A stretch of DNA of 64,000 nucleotides from Gammaproteobacteria bacterium. GTDB taxonomy: Bacteria > Pseudomonadota > Gammaproteobacteria > Steroidobacterales > GCA-2729495. Numbering within the stretch: position 1 is the first letter of the stretch; the number at the start of each line of letters is the position of its first letter. The notes below the pieces were generated by a model. It ran no database searches. It was given only the letters and a program-made list of their open reading frames with translations, and was not told the DNA's origin. Of the stretch, positions 53,581-63,800 are shown piece by piece. The translations under genes were made by a program, and so were the position numbers. The DNA is taken from positions 1,972,992 through 2,036,991 of the forward strand of contig CP054183.1 of the NCBI GenBank assembly GCA_015709695.1, written 5' to 3'.

Positions 53581-55089
53581 TCAGGCGCGCCGCCGTGGCA
53601 TCACGTCGAAGGCCAGGCTGATGCGCCGGCCCGGCGCCGCGAAGGGCAGCGTGCGGTGCCAGGCCCAGGACGGGAACAGCAGCAGCCGTCCCGGCCGCGG
53701 CTCGATGAGCCGCGTCACCGGCTCCGTGGCCACCCGCATCCGCGGTGGCGGCCTGCCGAACTCGATCCAGCCGGCGCCGGCCGCGCCGGCCGACATCCCC
53801 GCGGGCAGCCGCGCGTAGTAGACACCGGAGAGCCAGCCCAGCGGGTGGATGTGCGAGGCCTGGTGGCCGCCCTCCTCCAGCACCGTGCCCCAGGCGCGCA
53901 GCGTCCAGTCCGGCGCAGCCGGGGCCATCAGCGGGTGGTCGGCATAGCCCGAGGCCAGGCAGTCGGCGACGACCCCGCGGACCGCCTCATCCACGGCGTC
54001 GCGCCAGCCCGCGAGCACGCCGCCGGCGTCGAAGCGCAGCTCGCCGGTCTGGCTGCCGCCGCGCGTGGCCTTGCTGGCGGGGCTGGCGAGCAGCGAGGGA
54101 TCGGCCTCGATGGCCGCGCAGAGTGCGGTGTTGAAAGTGTCGAGGTCTGCATAGCCCGCCGGCGGCGCCAGCTCGACCACCCGCAGCATGCGCCCGAAAT
54201 CGAGCAGCGCGTCCGCCTGCGCGGCCTGGCCGGCATCGCGAAGTGCAAGGCCCTGCGCGGCGAGCACCTGGCGCTCGCCCGGATGCGCCTCGAGGAAGGC
54301 CGCGGCCAGCGCCAGCGCCTCGTCCATCGCCGCGCTGGCGGCGAGCAGGTTGACGAGATCCGCGGTGGCGCGGCCGCTGTCGGGGTTGGCGCGCAGGGCC
54401 AGGCGCAGCGCCTCGATGGCGCCGGGCAGGTCGCCGAGCGTCGCGCGCGCATAGGCGAGGTTGATGCCCGCGGTGTCGTCATCGGGGTAGCGCAGCAGCG
54501 CGGCCTCGAGCGGCAGCAGGGCCTCGGCGCAGCGCTCGAGGTCGCAGAGCACCGCACCGCGCGCGGCCAGCAGCGCCGGGTGGGCAGGCGCCGCGTCCAG
54601 GCCATCGTCGCAGCAGGCGAGCGCGTCCTCGCCGCGGCCGGCGTCGACCAGCGCGCGGGCGAGGTTGCAGCGCACCTCGACATCATCCGCATCCGCCGCC
54701 AGCGCGGCCTGGTGATGCGCGATCGCCGCCTCGATGTGGCCGCGGTACTGGAGCAGCGCACCCAGGTTGGCATGGGCCCGGGCGTATCCGGGGTCCCGCA
54801 CCAGCGCCGCGCGCAGGCTCGCCTCGGCGCCATCGAGATCGCCGGCCGCCAGGCGCGTGACACCCAGCTCCGCCGCCGGCCGCGGGTCCGCGCCGGCCAG
54901 TTCCGCCGCGCGCGCCAGGTAGCGGCCCGAGGCCACGAGGTCGCCGCGCTCGCGGGCCAGCAGCCCGCGCAGCCGCTGCGCCTGCGCATCGGCGGGATCG
55001 GCCTCGACGGCGCGGCGGTAGAGGCGCTCGGCCTCGGCCAGCTGCCCGGCGCGGTGGGCCTCCATGGCCCGATCCAGCAAGCTGGCCAC
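53581..55089 (-). CDS. TPR protein with C-terminal 2OG-Fe(II) oxygenase-like domain
   Basis: A 502-residue fusion. Residues 1-290 are about eight TPR repeats (AMEAHRAGQLAEAERLYRRAVEADPADAQAQRLRG and so on). Residues about 330-502 resemble the P4Hc-like 2OG-Fe(II) oxygenase family: HIHPLGWLSGVYYARLP supplies iron-binding His residues, and PSWAWHRTLPF with GRRISLAFDV supplies the last His and a 2OG-binding Arg. Such proteins are predicted hydroxylases; the TPR part may select a protein substrate. Its target is unknown. It lies between an outer-membrane protein gene (convergent) and gcdH, 6 bp from the gcdH stop. Confidence 0.75.
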   Translation of the reverse strand: MASLLDRAMEAHRAGQLAEAERLYRRAVEADPADAQAQRLRGLLARERGDLVASGRYLARAAELAGADPRPAAELGVTRLAAGDLDGAEASLRAALVRDPGYARAHANLGALLQYRGHIEAAIAHHQAALAADADDVEVRCNLARALVDAGRGEDALACCDDGLDAAPAHPALLAARGAVLCDLERCAEALLPLEAALLRYPDDDTAGINLAYARATLGDLPGAIEALRLALRANPDSGRATADLVNLLAASAAMDEALALAAAFLEAHPGERQVLAAQGLALRDAGQAAQADALLDFGRMLRVVELAPPAGYADLDTFNTALCAAIEADPSLLASPASKATRGGSQTGELRFDAGGVLAGWRDAVDEAVRGVVADCLASGYADHPLMAPAAPDWTLRAWGTVLEEGGHQASHIHPLGWLSGVYYARLPAGMSAGAAGAGWIEFGRPPPRMRVATEPVTRLIEPRPGRLLLFPSWAWHRTLPFAAPGRRISLAFDVMPRRRA

Positions 55090-55095
55090 GGCCGC

Positions 55096-56304
55096 CTAGA
55101 AGAACGCCTGCAGCCCGGTCTGCGCGCGGCCGAGGATCAGCGCATGCACGTCATGCGTGCCCTCGTAGGTGTTCACGGTCTCGAGATTGATCATGTGGCG
55201 CATGACCTGGTATTCGCCGGTGATGCCATTGCCGCCGTGCATGTCGCGTGACTGGCGGGCGATGTCGAGCGCCTTGCCGCAGTTGTTGCGCTTGATCAGC
55301 GAGATCGCCTCGGGCATCAGCGCGCCCGCGTCCGCCAGCCGTCCGACCCGCAGCGCCGCCTGCAGCCCCAGCGCGATCTCCGTCTGCATGTCGGCGAGCT
55401 TCTTCTGCACCAGCTGCGTGGCCGCCAGCGGCCGGCCAAACTGCCGGCGCGCCAGCGTGTAGTCGCGCGCGGCATGCCAGCAGAACTCCGCCGCGCCCAT
55501 CACGCCCCAGGCGATGCCGTAGCGGGCGCGGTTGAGGCAGCCGAAGGGCGCGGACAGCCCGTGGGCACCGGGCAGGTGGTTCTCCTCCGGGACGATCACG
55601 CCATCCATGACCACGTCACCGGTGATCGAGGTGCGCAGGCTCAGCTTGCCGGGGATCTTCGTCGCGCTCAGGCCCTTCATGCCCTTCTCGAGGATGAAGC
55701 CGTGCACCGCATCGTCATGGGCGGCGGATTTCGCCCAGACCACGAACACGTCGGCCACCGGCGAGTGGCTGATCCACAGCTTGGTGCCGGTGAGGCGGTA
55801 GCCGTCGGCGACCTTCTCGGCGCGTGCCTGCATGCCGCCGACATCGGAGCCGAAGTCCGGCTCGGTGAGGCCGAAGCAGCCGACCCACTCGCCGCTGGCG
55901 AGCTTCGGCAGGTAGCGGCGCCGCTGCGCCTCGCTGCCATGGGCATGGATCGGATGCATCACCAGCGAGCACTGCACGCTCATGGAAGAGCGGTAGCCGG
56001 AGTCGATGCGCTCGATCTCCCGCGCCGCCAGCCCGTAGGCGACCTGGGACAGCCCCGCCCCGCCGTATTCCTCGGGGATGGTGGCGCCGAGCAGGCCGAG
56101 GCTGCCCATGCGCAGCAGCAGCTCGCGCTGGAACTCGCCTTTCTCGAAGGCGGCGATGACCCGCGGCGCCAGCTCGTTCGCGGCGAAATCACGCACCGAA
56201 TCGCGCACCTGGCACTCCTCGGCGGAGAGCTGGTCCTCCAGCCGCAGCGGATCGTCCCAGGCGAAGGCGGCAGGCGTCCTGCCGGAAGGCGATGCACCAG
56301 GCAT
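55096..56304 (-). CDS. gcdH: glutaryl-CoA dehydrogenase
   Basis: A 402-residue flavin-dependent acyl-CoA dehydrogenase. [19 protein letters not shown] contains the FAD/acyl-binding segment, [31 protein letters not shown] is typical of the glutaryl-CoA branch, and the catalytic Glu381 is in [16 protein letters not shown]. Glutaryl-CoA dehydrogenase makes crotonyl-CoA and CO2 in lysine, tryptophan and aromatic-acid breakdown. The ATG at 56304 is used; GTG at 56313 is an alternative. Divergent from the NTF2-like gene. Confidence 0.93.
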   Translation of the reverse strand: MPGASPSGRTPAAFAWDDPLRLEDQLSAEECQVRDSVRDFAANELAPRVIAAFEKGEFQRELLLRMGSLGLLGATIPEEYGGAGLSQVAYGLAAREIERIDSGYRSSMSVQCSLVMHPIHAHGSEAQRRRYLPKLASGEWVGCFGLTEPDFGSDVGGMQARAEKVADGYRLTGTKLWISHSPVADVFVVWAKSAAHDDAVHGFILEKGMKGLSATKIPGKLSLRTSITGDVVMDGVIVPEENHLPGAHGLSAPFGCLNRARYGIAWGVMGAAEFCWHAARDYTLARRQFGRPLAATQLVQKKLADMQTEIALGLQAALRVGRLADAGALMPEAISLIKRNNCGKALDIARQSRDMHGGNGITGEYQVMRHMINLETVNTYEGTHDVHALILGRAQTGLQAFF

Positions 56305-56396
56305 GGCGGGCACTCCTGTCGGGGCGGGCGGTTGCCCGCGAGGGCGCCGGCATTCTACCGTAGGCCCCGCGGCGCCGGTGCGCCGGGGAGACAGCC

Positions 56397-56918
56397 ATGG
56401 CAGCGGAGAACGACGCGGCGGCGAGCGACCGCGCCGAGGTGCAGGCGCTGATCCACGCGACCGCCGAGGCCTGGAACTCCCAGGACTTCTCGCGCGTGCT
56501 CGCGCTGTGGGACGCGGACGAGCCCCTGCCCTTCTACCTCGCCGAGGAACAGCAGGACTGGTTCATCGGCTGGGATGCGCTGCGCGCCTACCTGGCTCCG
56601 CCGCGTCCGAGCCCGGCGGTGCAGGGCATCCGCGAGGACATGCGCGACATCCACGTGAAGTTCCCCGCGCCCGGCCTCGCCATCGCCGCCTGGTGGATGC
56701 ATTTCGAGATGAAGATCATCGGCCGCCCGCCCATCGGCGAGGAGGTGCGGGTGAGCGCCGTCCTGCGACGCACGGCGGCCGGCTGGCGCTACATCCACTG
56801 GGCCGAATCGCCGATGACCGCCACCCGCTACATGACGAAGCTGATGGAGCGCGATGTCGACCAGGAGAAGTTCGCCCCCTGCCACGAGCGCGCCATGCAG
56901 CGCCTGCGCTCGCGCTGA
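56397..56918 (+). CDS. NTF2/SnoaL-like protein, upstream of cti
   Basis: A 173-residue cone-shaped (NTF2-like) fold: an N-terminal helix pair ([27 protein letters not shown]), a central strand-rich part and a C-terminal [17 protein letters not shown] segment. Many such proteins are ligand-binding domains or isomerases with no conserved catalytic residue. It is 10 bp upstream of cti with the same direction, so it is likely in the same transcript; its job there is unknown. Confidence 0.7.
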   Translation: MAAENDAAASDRAEVQALIHATAEAWNSQDFSRVLALWDADEPLPFYLAEEQQDWFIGWDALRAYLAPPRPSPAVQGIREDMRDIHVKFPAPGLAIAAWWMHFEMKIIGRPPIGEEVRVSAVLRRTAAGWRYIHWAESPMTATRYMTKLMERDVDQEKFAPCHERAMQRLRSR

Positions 56919-56928
56919 GGACCGCGAC

Positions 56929-59343
56929 ATGCGGCACCATGACCGGTGGAGCGCTGCGGCCGCGATGCTGCGCTTTCTGATGCCGCTGGCCGCCGCGGCC
57001 CTGCTCGGCGCCTGTGCCGGATCGGCGCCGCCGGTGACCGCCGGCCAGGCGGTGGTCGACTACGACCTGGTGCTCGACCCGGCCGCCGCCCCGGTGCGCT
57101 GGAACGAGGACGTGAAACCCGTGCTCGAAGGCCGCTGCGTCGTCTGCCACGCCTGCTACGACGCGCCCTGCCAGCTGAAGCTCTCCTCCTGGGAGGGGCT
57201 CGACCGCGGCGCCAATCCCGGGAAGGTCTACGACGGCGCGCGCATCCGCGCCGCGGCGCCGACCCGGCTGTTCATCGACGCGCACACGCCCGCGCAATGG
57301 CAGGCGAAGGGCTTCCACCCGGTGATGAGCCCGGCCGCGGCCACCGCAGCCGGCCGCATGGAGCAGTCGGTGCTCTACCGCATGCTGCGACTCAAGCAGC
57401 TGCACCCGCAGCCGCTCACCGGCATGCTGCCCGGGGCCGTCACCACCGGGCTCGACCGCGAGCAGGTCTGCACCACCGAGGACGGCTTCGACGACTTCGC
57501 GCGCGACAACCCGCTGTGGGGCATGCCCTATGGCCTGCCCAACCTCGGCGAGGCCGAGTACCGCAAGCTGGTGCGCTGGATCGCCACCGGCGCACCGCCA
57601 CCTCCGGCAGCCCGGCCGTCGCCCGCGGCACAGGAGCAGATCGCCGGCTGGGAACGTTTCCTCAACGGCAGCACGCCGCGCGAACGGCTGATGAGCCGCT
57701 ACCTCTACGAACACCTGTTCATCGGCCACCTGCACCTCGCCGGCACCGGCGACCGCGAGTTCTACCGCCTGGTACGCTCGCGCACCCCGCCCGGCCTGCC
57801 GATCGAGGAGATCCCCACCGTGCGGCCGCTGGACGATCCCGGCACGAGCTTCTGGTATCGCCTGTGGCTCGATCCGCAGAGCATCGTCGCCAAGGACCAC
57901 ATCGTCTACGAGTGGTCCGCGGCGCGCATGGCGCGCTACACCGAGCTGTTCCTGGCGACGCACTGGGACATCGCCGAACTGCCCGGCTACACGGCGGAGA
58001 CCGCGGGCAATCCGCTGCTCACCTTCGCCGCCATCCCCATGGATTCCCGCTACCGCTTCCTGCTCGACGATGCCCGCTACTTCATCGAAGGCTTCATCAA
58101 GGGGCCGGTGTGCCGCGGCCAGGTGGCGCTGAACGTCATCGACGACCGCTTCTGGGTGCTGTTCCTCTCGCCGGACCATCTGCCCGTGATGGAACAGGCG
58201 GAGTTCATCGCGCAGAACGCCGCCTACCTGCGGATTCCGGCAGACCGCGGCACCCAGACACTGAATGTCGCCAGCCTGTGGACCGAGTACTGGAAGGGCC
58301 AGAAAACCTACCTCGAGGCGAAGCAGCGGCTGTTCGCCAGCCGGCAGGCGGTACCGCTGGATGCCGCGCTCGCCTACATCTGGGATGGCGCCGGCAGCAA
58401 CCCCAACGCGGCGCTCACCATCTTCCGCCACACCGACAGTGCCTTCGTCATGAACGGCCTCGTCGGCGATTACCCGAAGACCGCCTGGGTCATCGACTAC
58501 CCGCTGCTCGAGCGCATCCACTACCTGCTGGTTGCCGGCTTCGATGTCTACGGCAACGTCGGCCACCAGCTGCTGACGCGCGTCTACATGGACTTCCTGC
58601 GCATGGAGGGCGAGGACTATTTCCTCGCCTTCCTGCCCGCGAGCCACCGCCGCGCCATCCGCGACAGCTGGTACCTCGGCATCCGCGAGCGGCGCCAGGA
58701 GCAGTTCTCCGAGCCGCTGGACTGGCTCAGCGTCGAGTCGGTGACCGGCTACCAGGGCGACGACCCGCAGCGCGAGCTCTACCGGCGGATCGAACAGCAC
58801 CTCGGTCCGCTGGCCGGCCACGACAGCATCAACCGCTGCGGCAGCGGCTGCGCGCTGCTCCCGGCCGACGATACGGTGCGGGCGCGGGTGGAGGAGGCCC
58901 TGCGGCGCATCAGCGCGCTGCGCGGCCGCCAGCTGCTGCCGCTGCCGGACGCGAGCTTCCTGCGCGTGCGCACCGGGGCCGACCCGGCCGGCGACCTCGC
59001 CTACACCCTGGTGCTGAACAAGGACTACCGCAACCTGGTGTCGATGCTCGAGGACGAGGACCGGCGCAATCCCGACCACGACAGCCTGACGGTGGTGCCC
59101 GGCTTCGTCGCCAGCTATCCGAATTTCTTCCTCGACGTGGATGCCGCCGGCATCGATGCCTTCGTGGCGCGCTTCGCCGCCATCCGCGACCGCGACGACT
59201 ACGAGCGCTTCGTCGCGCTCTACGGCCTGCGCCGCACCAACCCCGGGTTCTGGGCGCAGGCGGACTGGTTCCAGGCGGCCTACCGGCGGCTGCAGCCGCT
59301 GGAGGCCGGCATCTTCGACCTCAACCGCTACGAGAACCGCTGA
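56929..59343 (+). CDS. cti: fatty acid cis/trans isomerase
   Basis: An 804-residue periplasmic, lipid-anchored cytochrome-type enzyme. A signal and lipobox LGAC (Cys29), then the heme c motif CVVCH at 70-74. Further landmarks match Cti of Pseudomonas: LSSWEGLDRGAN, KLVRWIATGAP, LYEHLFIGHLHL, FWYRLWLDPQSIV, IDDRFWVLFLSP and GNVGHQLLTRVYMDFLRMEGEDYF. Cti converts cis- to trans-unsaturated acyl chains, stiffening the membrane against solvents and heat. Length is close to the family norm. Start ATG at 56929. Confidence 0.93.
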   Translation: MRHHDRWSAAAAMLRFLMPLAAAALLGACAGSAPPVTAGQAVVDYDLVLDPAAAPVRWNEDVKPVLEGRCVVCHACYDAPCQLKLSSWEGLDRGANPGKVYDGARIRAAAPTRLFIDAHTPAQWQAKGFHPVMSPAAATAAGRMEQSVLYRMLRLKQLHPQPLTGMLPGAVTTGLDREQVCTTEDGFDDFARDNPLWGMPYGLPNLGEAEYRKLVRWIATGAPPPPAARPSPAAQEQIAGWERFLNGSTPRERLMSRYLYEHLFIGHLHLAGTGDREFYRLVRSRTPPGLPIEEIPTVRPLDDPGTSFWYRLWLDPQSIVAKDHIVYEWSAARMARYTELFLATHWDIAELPGYTAETAGNPLLTFAAIPMDSRYRFLLDDARYFIEGFIKGPVCRGQVALNVIDDRFWVLFLSPDHLPVMEQAEFIAQNAAYLRIPADRGTQTLNVASLWTEYWKGQKTYLEAKQRLFASRQAVPLDAALAYIWDGAGSNPNAALTIFRHTDSAFVMNGLVGDYPKTAWVIDYPLLERIHYLLVAGFDVYGNVGHQLLTRVYMDFLRMEGEDYFLAFLPASHRRAIRDSWYLGIRERRQEQFSEPLDWLSVESVTGYQGDDPQRELYRRIEQHLGPLAGHDSINRCGSGCALLPADDTVRARVEEALRRISALRGRQLLPLPDASFLRVRTGADPAGDLAYTLVLNKDYRNLVSMLEDEDRRNPDHDSLTVVPGFVASYPNFFLDVDAAGIDAFVARFAAIRDRDDYERFVALYGLRRTNPGFWAQADWFQAAYRRLQPLEAGIFDLNRYENR

Positions 59344-59355
59344 GCAGCGCGGCGT

Positions 59356-59580
59356 TCAGCCCTGGGGACGGAAGGGCGCGGTGCGCCGCACCACCACGAG
59401 GAAGCCCTCGATGACCGCCGGCAGCGCCGGCGGCGTCGCCTCATGGCTGGAGACGAAGACGACGATGCAGGGCGCGCCATCGGCCTCGCCGCGGCCGACG
59501 CCGATCACCCCGGGCAGCGCCAGCAGCGCCGCGCGATGCCGCGCGATGACCTGATCGACGTCCGCCGCCGGCTCAGTCAC
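59356..59580 (-). CDS. 74-aa protein resembling the protease's N-terminal module
   Basis: A small protein from a GTG at 59580, overlapping the end of the protease gene by 8 bp. Its sequence VIARHRAALLALPGVIGVGRG...IVVFV aligns with the protease's residues about 50-110 (QQRFQRVLLQRSGVVGVALG...LKLFL). It lacks the catalytic domain and a signal peptide. It could be a stand-alone inhibitor or folding partner of the same type as the protease's own N-terminal module, translationally coupled to it. The open frame starts earlier (59691), but that part lies inside the protease gene. Confidence 0.6.
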   Translation of the reverse strand: MTEPAADVDQVIARHRAALLALPGVIGVGRGEADGAPCIVVFVSSHEATPPALPAVIEGFLVVVRRTAPFRPQG

Positions 59581-60616
59581 CGGCGATCTGCACGTTGAAG
59601 CGCGCGAGGATCGGACCGATGGGATTGACGGCGGTGAGGTTGCCGGCGCCGGCGAACAGCAGGCCGACGGCCTTGCGGTCGTTGCTGCCACCGTTGACCA
59701 CCACCAGCGAACCGGAATCCCCGGCGCCGCTGAACGGCTGGCTGTTGTCGCCGCTGACGATGAACTGCTGGACGAACTGCGCGGTGCCGCCCGGATAGTC
59801 CACCATCACCGTGGCGTTGATGGCGGTGATGCGCCCGCCGGTCATGCGCGTGCTGCGGCCGTACTTGCGCACCTTGAGGTTCATGACCGGGCTGACGGTG
59901 GAGCCGACCGGCGCGCCGTAGCCATCCGCCGGCGTGGCGAAGCCGACGTCGCTCGGCACGGCATAGGCGATGGCGGCATCCATGATGTTGTTCGCGGTGG
60001 TCGAAATCTCCACCGGCTGGAAGTCGTAGAGCTTGCCGATGACATCGCCGGGGTAGCTGCCGCCGTCGACCTTGCCCGGCTGCAGGATCAGGTCGTCGAT
60101 CTGCCCGGCATTGGAGTTGGCCAGCACATGGTTGTTGCTGAGGATGTAGTAATTGGTGACGTGGCAGCCGCTGCCCTGGAACACCTGGCAGCCGAGCGTG
60201 CCGGCGGTGACGTCCTGGTGGCCGATGGACACGCCGATCGGCACCGGGCGCGGCCAGCGTCCCGCGGGTGACTCGCCGGCCTGCGGCGCGAACTGGCCGG
60301 CGCGGAAATGGCCGGTCACCAGCGTCTCCACGGCCTCGCCGTCCACGTAGTCGGGCAGGCCGGTGATGCCGGCGCGCTCGAGGAACAGCTTCAGCACCGG
60401 CTCGCCGGCGGCGTTCTCGCCGAGCGCCACGCCCACCACGCCGCTGCGCTGGAGCAGCACGCGCTGGAAGCGCTGCTGGGTCTGCCAGGCGCGATCGAAG
60501 CGCTGCGGAACGTGCGCGGGCCGCGCGGCAAGGGCCGGCAGCGCGGCGATGGAGACGAACAGGAGGGCGATCAGCGCGGCGAGCGGGCGCCGCAGGAAAC
60601 CTTGGGCTGTTGGCAC
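59573..60616 (-). CDS. secreted trypsin-fold serine protease (NAL1-like)
   Basis: A 347-residue protein with a signal peptide (LAALIALLFVSIAALPALA), an N-terminal ferredoxin-like module (about 45-110), then a chymotrypsin-fold domain with a visible triad: His163 (LSNNHVL), Asp213 (IMDAAIA) and Ser301 (GAGDSGSLV). The two Cys (143, 151; CQVFQGSGC) probably form a disulfide. GTG at 60616 is chosen because an AAGGA lies 8 bp upstream and the signal peptide begins just after. It resembles the plant NAL1/bacterial trypsin-like family. Its substrate is unknown. Divergent from the M1-M28 gene. Confidence 0.82.
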   Translation of the reverse strand: MPTAQGFLRRPLAALIALLFVSIAALPALAARPAHVPQRFDRAWQTQQRFQRVLLQRSGVVGVALGENAAGEPVLKLFLERAGITGLPDYVDGEAVETLVTGHFRAGQFAPQAGESPAGRWPRPVPIGVSIGHQDVTAGTLGCQVFQGSGCHVTNYYILSNNHVLANSNAGQIDDLILQPGKVDGGSYPGDVIGKLYDFQPVEISTTANNIMDAAIAYAVPSDVGFATPADGYGAPVGSTVSPVMNLKVRKYGRSTRMTGGRITAINATVMVDYPGGTAQFVQQFIVSGDNSQPFSGAGDSGSLVVVNGGSNDRKAVGLLFAGAGNLTAVNPIGPILARFNVQIAGD

Positions 60617-60815
60617 GCCTCGGGTCCTTCTTCTGGTCACGTCGACGAGCCGATGGTACTGGAGCGCGGCATCCCGCGGAAAGCACAAACTTCACCAGGC
60701 TTGTCTTCTGTCAAGCAGCCCGCTGCGGGCTGCGACAGCATGACGCAAGTACCGGCCATCCACCCGTGGCAAACTGGCGACATAACATCCACGAATGGGA
60801 CACCAGGGTATCAAC

Positions 60816-63800
60816 ATGTCCGACCCCGCCGGGAACCGCCGCCTCCTCCATCCGTCCACCGCGCAGCGCCGGGCTGCCGCCGCCGTGCTGTGGCTGGCCA
60901 GCGCGCTCGCGCCGCTGGCTCAGGCCGCCGCGCCCACGCAATGGACCGACTACCGCATCGATGCCCGCATCGACCCGGCCACGCACCGGCTGGAGGCCGA
61001 CGTCACCGTGACGGTGCCGCCGGCGGCCGCCGGCCAGGCGGTGGAGTTCGTGCTGGCAGGCAATCTCGCCGTGGACAAGGCGAACCCGGCGCTGGAGAAG
61101 CTGCCGGCCGCGGCCGGCGACGAGGCCTTCTCCGGCATCAACGGCAGCAGCGAGGAAACCGCGCGCCGCCGCGGCGTCAGCCGCTACCGCGTGACGCTGC
61201 CCGCCGGTGCCACGAGCTTCAGCCTGCACTACGCCGGCCTCGTGGACATGCAGCCGGAGGTGAGCAAGCAGGAATACGCGCGCAGCTTCGCCGAGACGCC
61301 GGGCATCATCGACCCGAAGGGCGTCTATCTCGCCGGCAGCACGCTCTGGTATCCGCAGCTGGTGAAGCCGGTGGCGAGCGAGCTCATGACCTACTCGCTC
61401 GAGGTCAACACGCCCTCCGGGTGGCACCTGATCGCGCCCGGCAACGGTGTGTCCTCGGGCGCCGACGGCAAGGCGCGCTGGAGCACGCCCTCGGCGGTGG
61501 ACGAGATCTCGCTGGCCGGCGGCCCGCTCACCGAGTACAGCGCCCGCAGCGGCAAGGTGCAGGCACAGGTCTACCTGCACGAGGCCGACCCCGCGCTGGC
61601 ACAGAAGTACCTCGACGCCACCGGCCGCTACCTGCGCATGTACAGCGAGCTGATCGGCCCCTACCCCTACGAGAAGTTCGCGCTGGTGGAGAACTTCTGG
61701 GAGACCGGCTACGGCATGCCCTCCTACACGCTGCTTGGGCCGCAGATCATCCGCTTCCCCTTCATCCTCACCTCCTCCTATCCGCACGAGATCCTGCACA
61801 ACTGGTGGGGCAACTCCGTCTACGTCGACTACGCCACCGGCAACTGGTGCGAGGGCCTGACCGCCTATCTCGCCGACCACCTGCTGAAGGAAGTCGAGGG
61901 CCAGGGCGCCGAGTACCGCCGCGACACCCTCAAGCGCTACCGCGACTTCGCCGCCAGCAACGGCGATTTCCCGCTGAAGGATTTCCGCTCGCGCCACAGC
62001 GCCGCCACCGAGGCGGTCGGCTACGGCAAGACACTGATGGGCTTCCACATGCTGCGCCGCGCGCTGGGCGATGACCTGTTCCGCCAGGCGCTGGTGCGGT
62101 TCTACAAGGACGACCGCGGCCGACGCGCCAGCTTCGCCGACGTGCGCAGCGCCTTCGAGGCGGTCAGCGGCCGCGACCTCGGCCGCTTCTTCGACGAATG
62201 GGTGAACCGCACCGGCGCCGCCGACATCGCCGTCGAGGGCGTGAAGGTGGCGAAGGCCGGCAACGGCTTCGTCGTCACCGGCACGCTGCGCCAGCGCCAG
62301 GCGGGGCCCTACGACCTCGCCGTGCCGCTGGTCGTCGCCACCACCGGCGAGCCGGTGATCACCCGCATCGCCAGCCACGAGGCCGCGACGCCGTTCCGCG
62401 TGGAGACGACATCGAAGCCGCTCGGGGTCGAGGTCGATCCCGAGTTCGACGTCTTCCGCGTGCTCGATCCGCGCGAGACCGCGCCGAGCATCGGCCAGCT
62501 GTTCGGCGCCAGCGAGGTCACCGCCGTGGTGCCCGAGGCCGAGCAGGACGCCTGGCGCGCCATGCTCAAGGGCTGGGAGAGCCCGGCGAGCCACGTCACC
62601 ATCGTCAGCGACCGCGAGGCGAAGGCGCTGCCGCCCGATCGCAGCACCTGGATCCTCGGGCGCGGCAACCGCCTGGCCGCGAAGCTCTTCGGCAGCGATG
62701 CCGCCCAGGGGCTGAAGGTCGGCGCCAGCGGCGTCACCATCGGCGGCCAGGACATCGCCTATGCCGGCCATTCGCTGGTGATCACGCGCCGGCATCCGGC
62801 CGACCCGCGCCTGGCCATCGGCTGGATCACCGCGGATCCGCCGGCCGCCATCGCCGCGCTGGGCCGCAAGCTGCCCCACTACGGCAAGTACTCCTGGCTG
62901 GCATTCAGCGGCGCCGATGCGGCGAGCCTCGCCAAGGGCGAGTGGCTGGCGACCGATTCCCCGCTGCTGGTCAACCTGCAGGGCGCGGGCACGCCGGTGG
63001 TGATGGCGCGGCTGCCGAAGCGCGCGCCGCTGGCCGAGCCGCCGCCGGCCTACTCGGCGCAGCGGCTGATGTCCCACGTCGACTGGCTGGCGGCACCGGA
63101 ACGCGAGGGCCGCGGCTTCGGCAGCGCCGGCCTCGCCGCCTCGGGCGACTACATCCGCGACCAGTTCGCCGCGGCGGGGCTGCAGCCGGGCGCCGGCGAT
63201 GGCGGCTGGTTCCAGACCTTCACCGCCGTCGGCGGCGTCGACAAGCAGGAGCGCACGCTGCGCAACGTGATCGGCGTGCTGCCCGGCTCGGACCCGCGCT
63301 TCGCGGGACAGGCCGCGCTGCTCACCGCGCACTACGACCACCTCGGCTTCGGCTGGCCGGATGCGCGCACCGGCGACATCGGCAAGATCCATCCCGGCGC
63401 CGACGACAACGCCAGCGGCGTGGCGGTGATGATCGAGGTGGCGCGCGCGCTGGCCGCCCGCCCGCCACCGCCGAGGAGCATCGTCTTCATCGCCTTCACC
63501 GGCGAGGAGTCGGGCCTGCTCGGCTCGCGCTACTACGTCAAGCACCCGACGCCGGTGCCGCTCGCCGGCATCATCGCCGACCTCAACCTCGACACCGTCG
63601 GCAGCCTCGGCGAGCATCCGGTGTCGATCCTCGCCACCGAGAGCGCGCGCGAGTGGCCGTTCGTCTTCAGCGGCATCACCGCGACCACCGGCATCCCCAC
63701 GCGCAGCGTGGTCGGCGCCAGCGTGTCCTCGGACCAGCAAGCGTTCATCGACCAGGGCATCCCGGGCGTGCAGGTGTTCGGCAACGCGACGCTGCACTAC

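Noticed and set aside
56716-59079. 787-aa minus-strand open frame opposite cti
   Set aside because: No motif; cti on the plus strand is clearly the gene.
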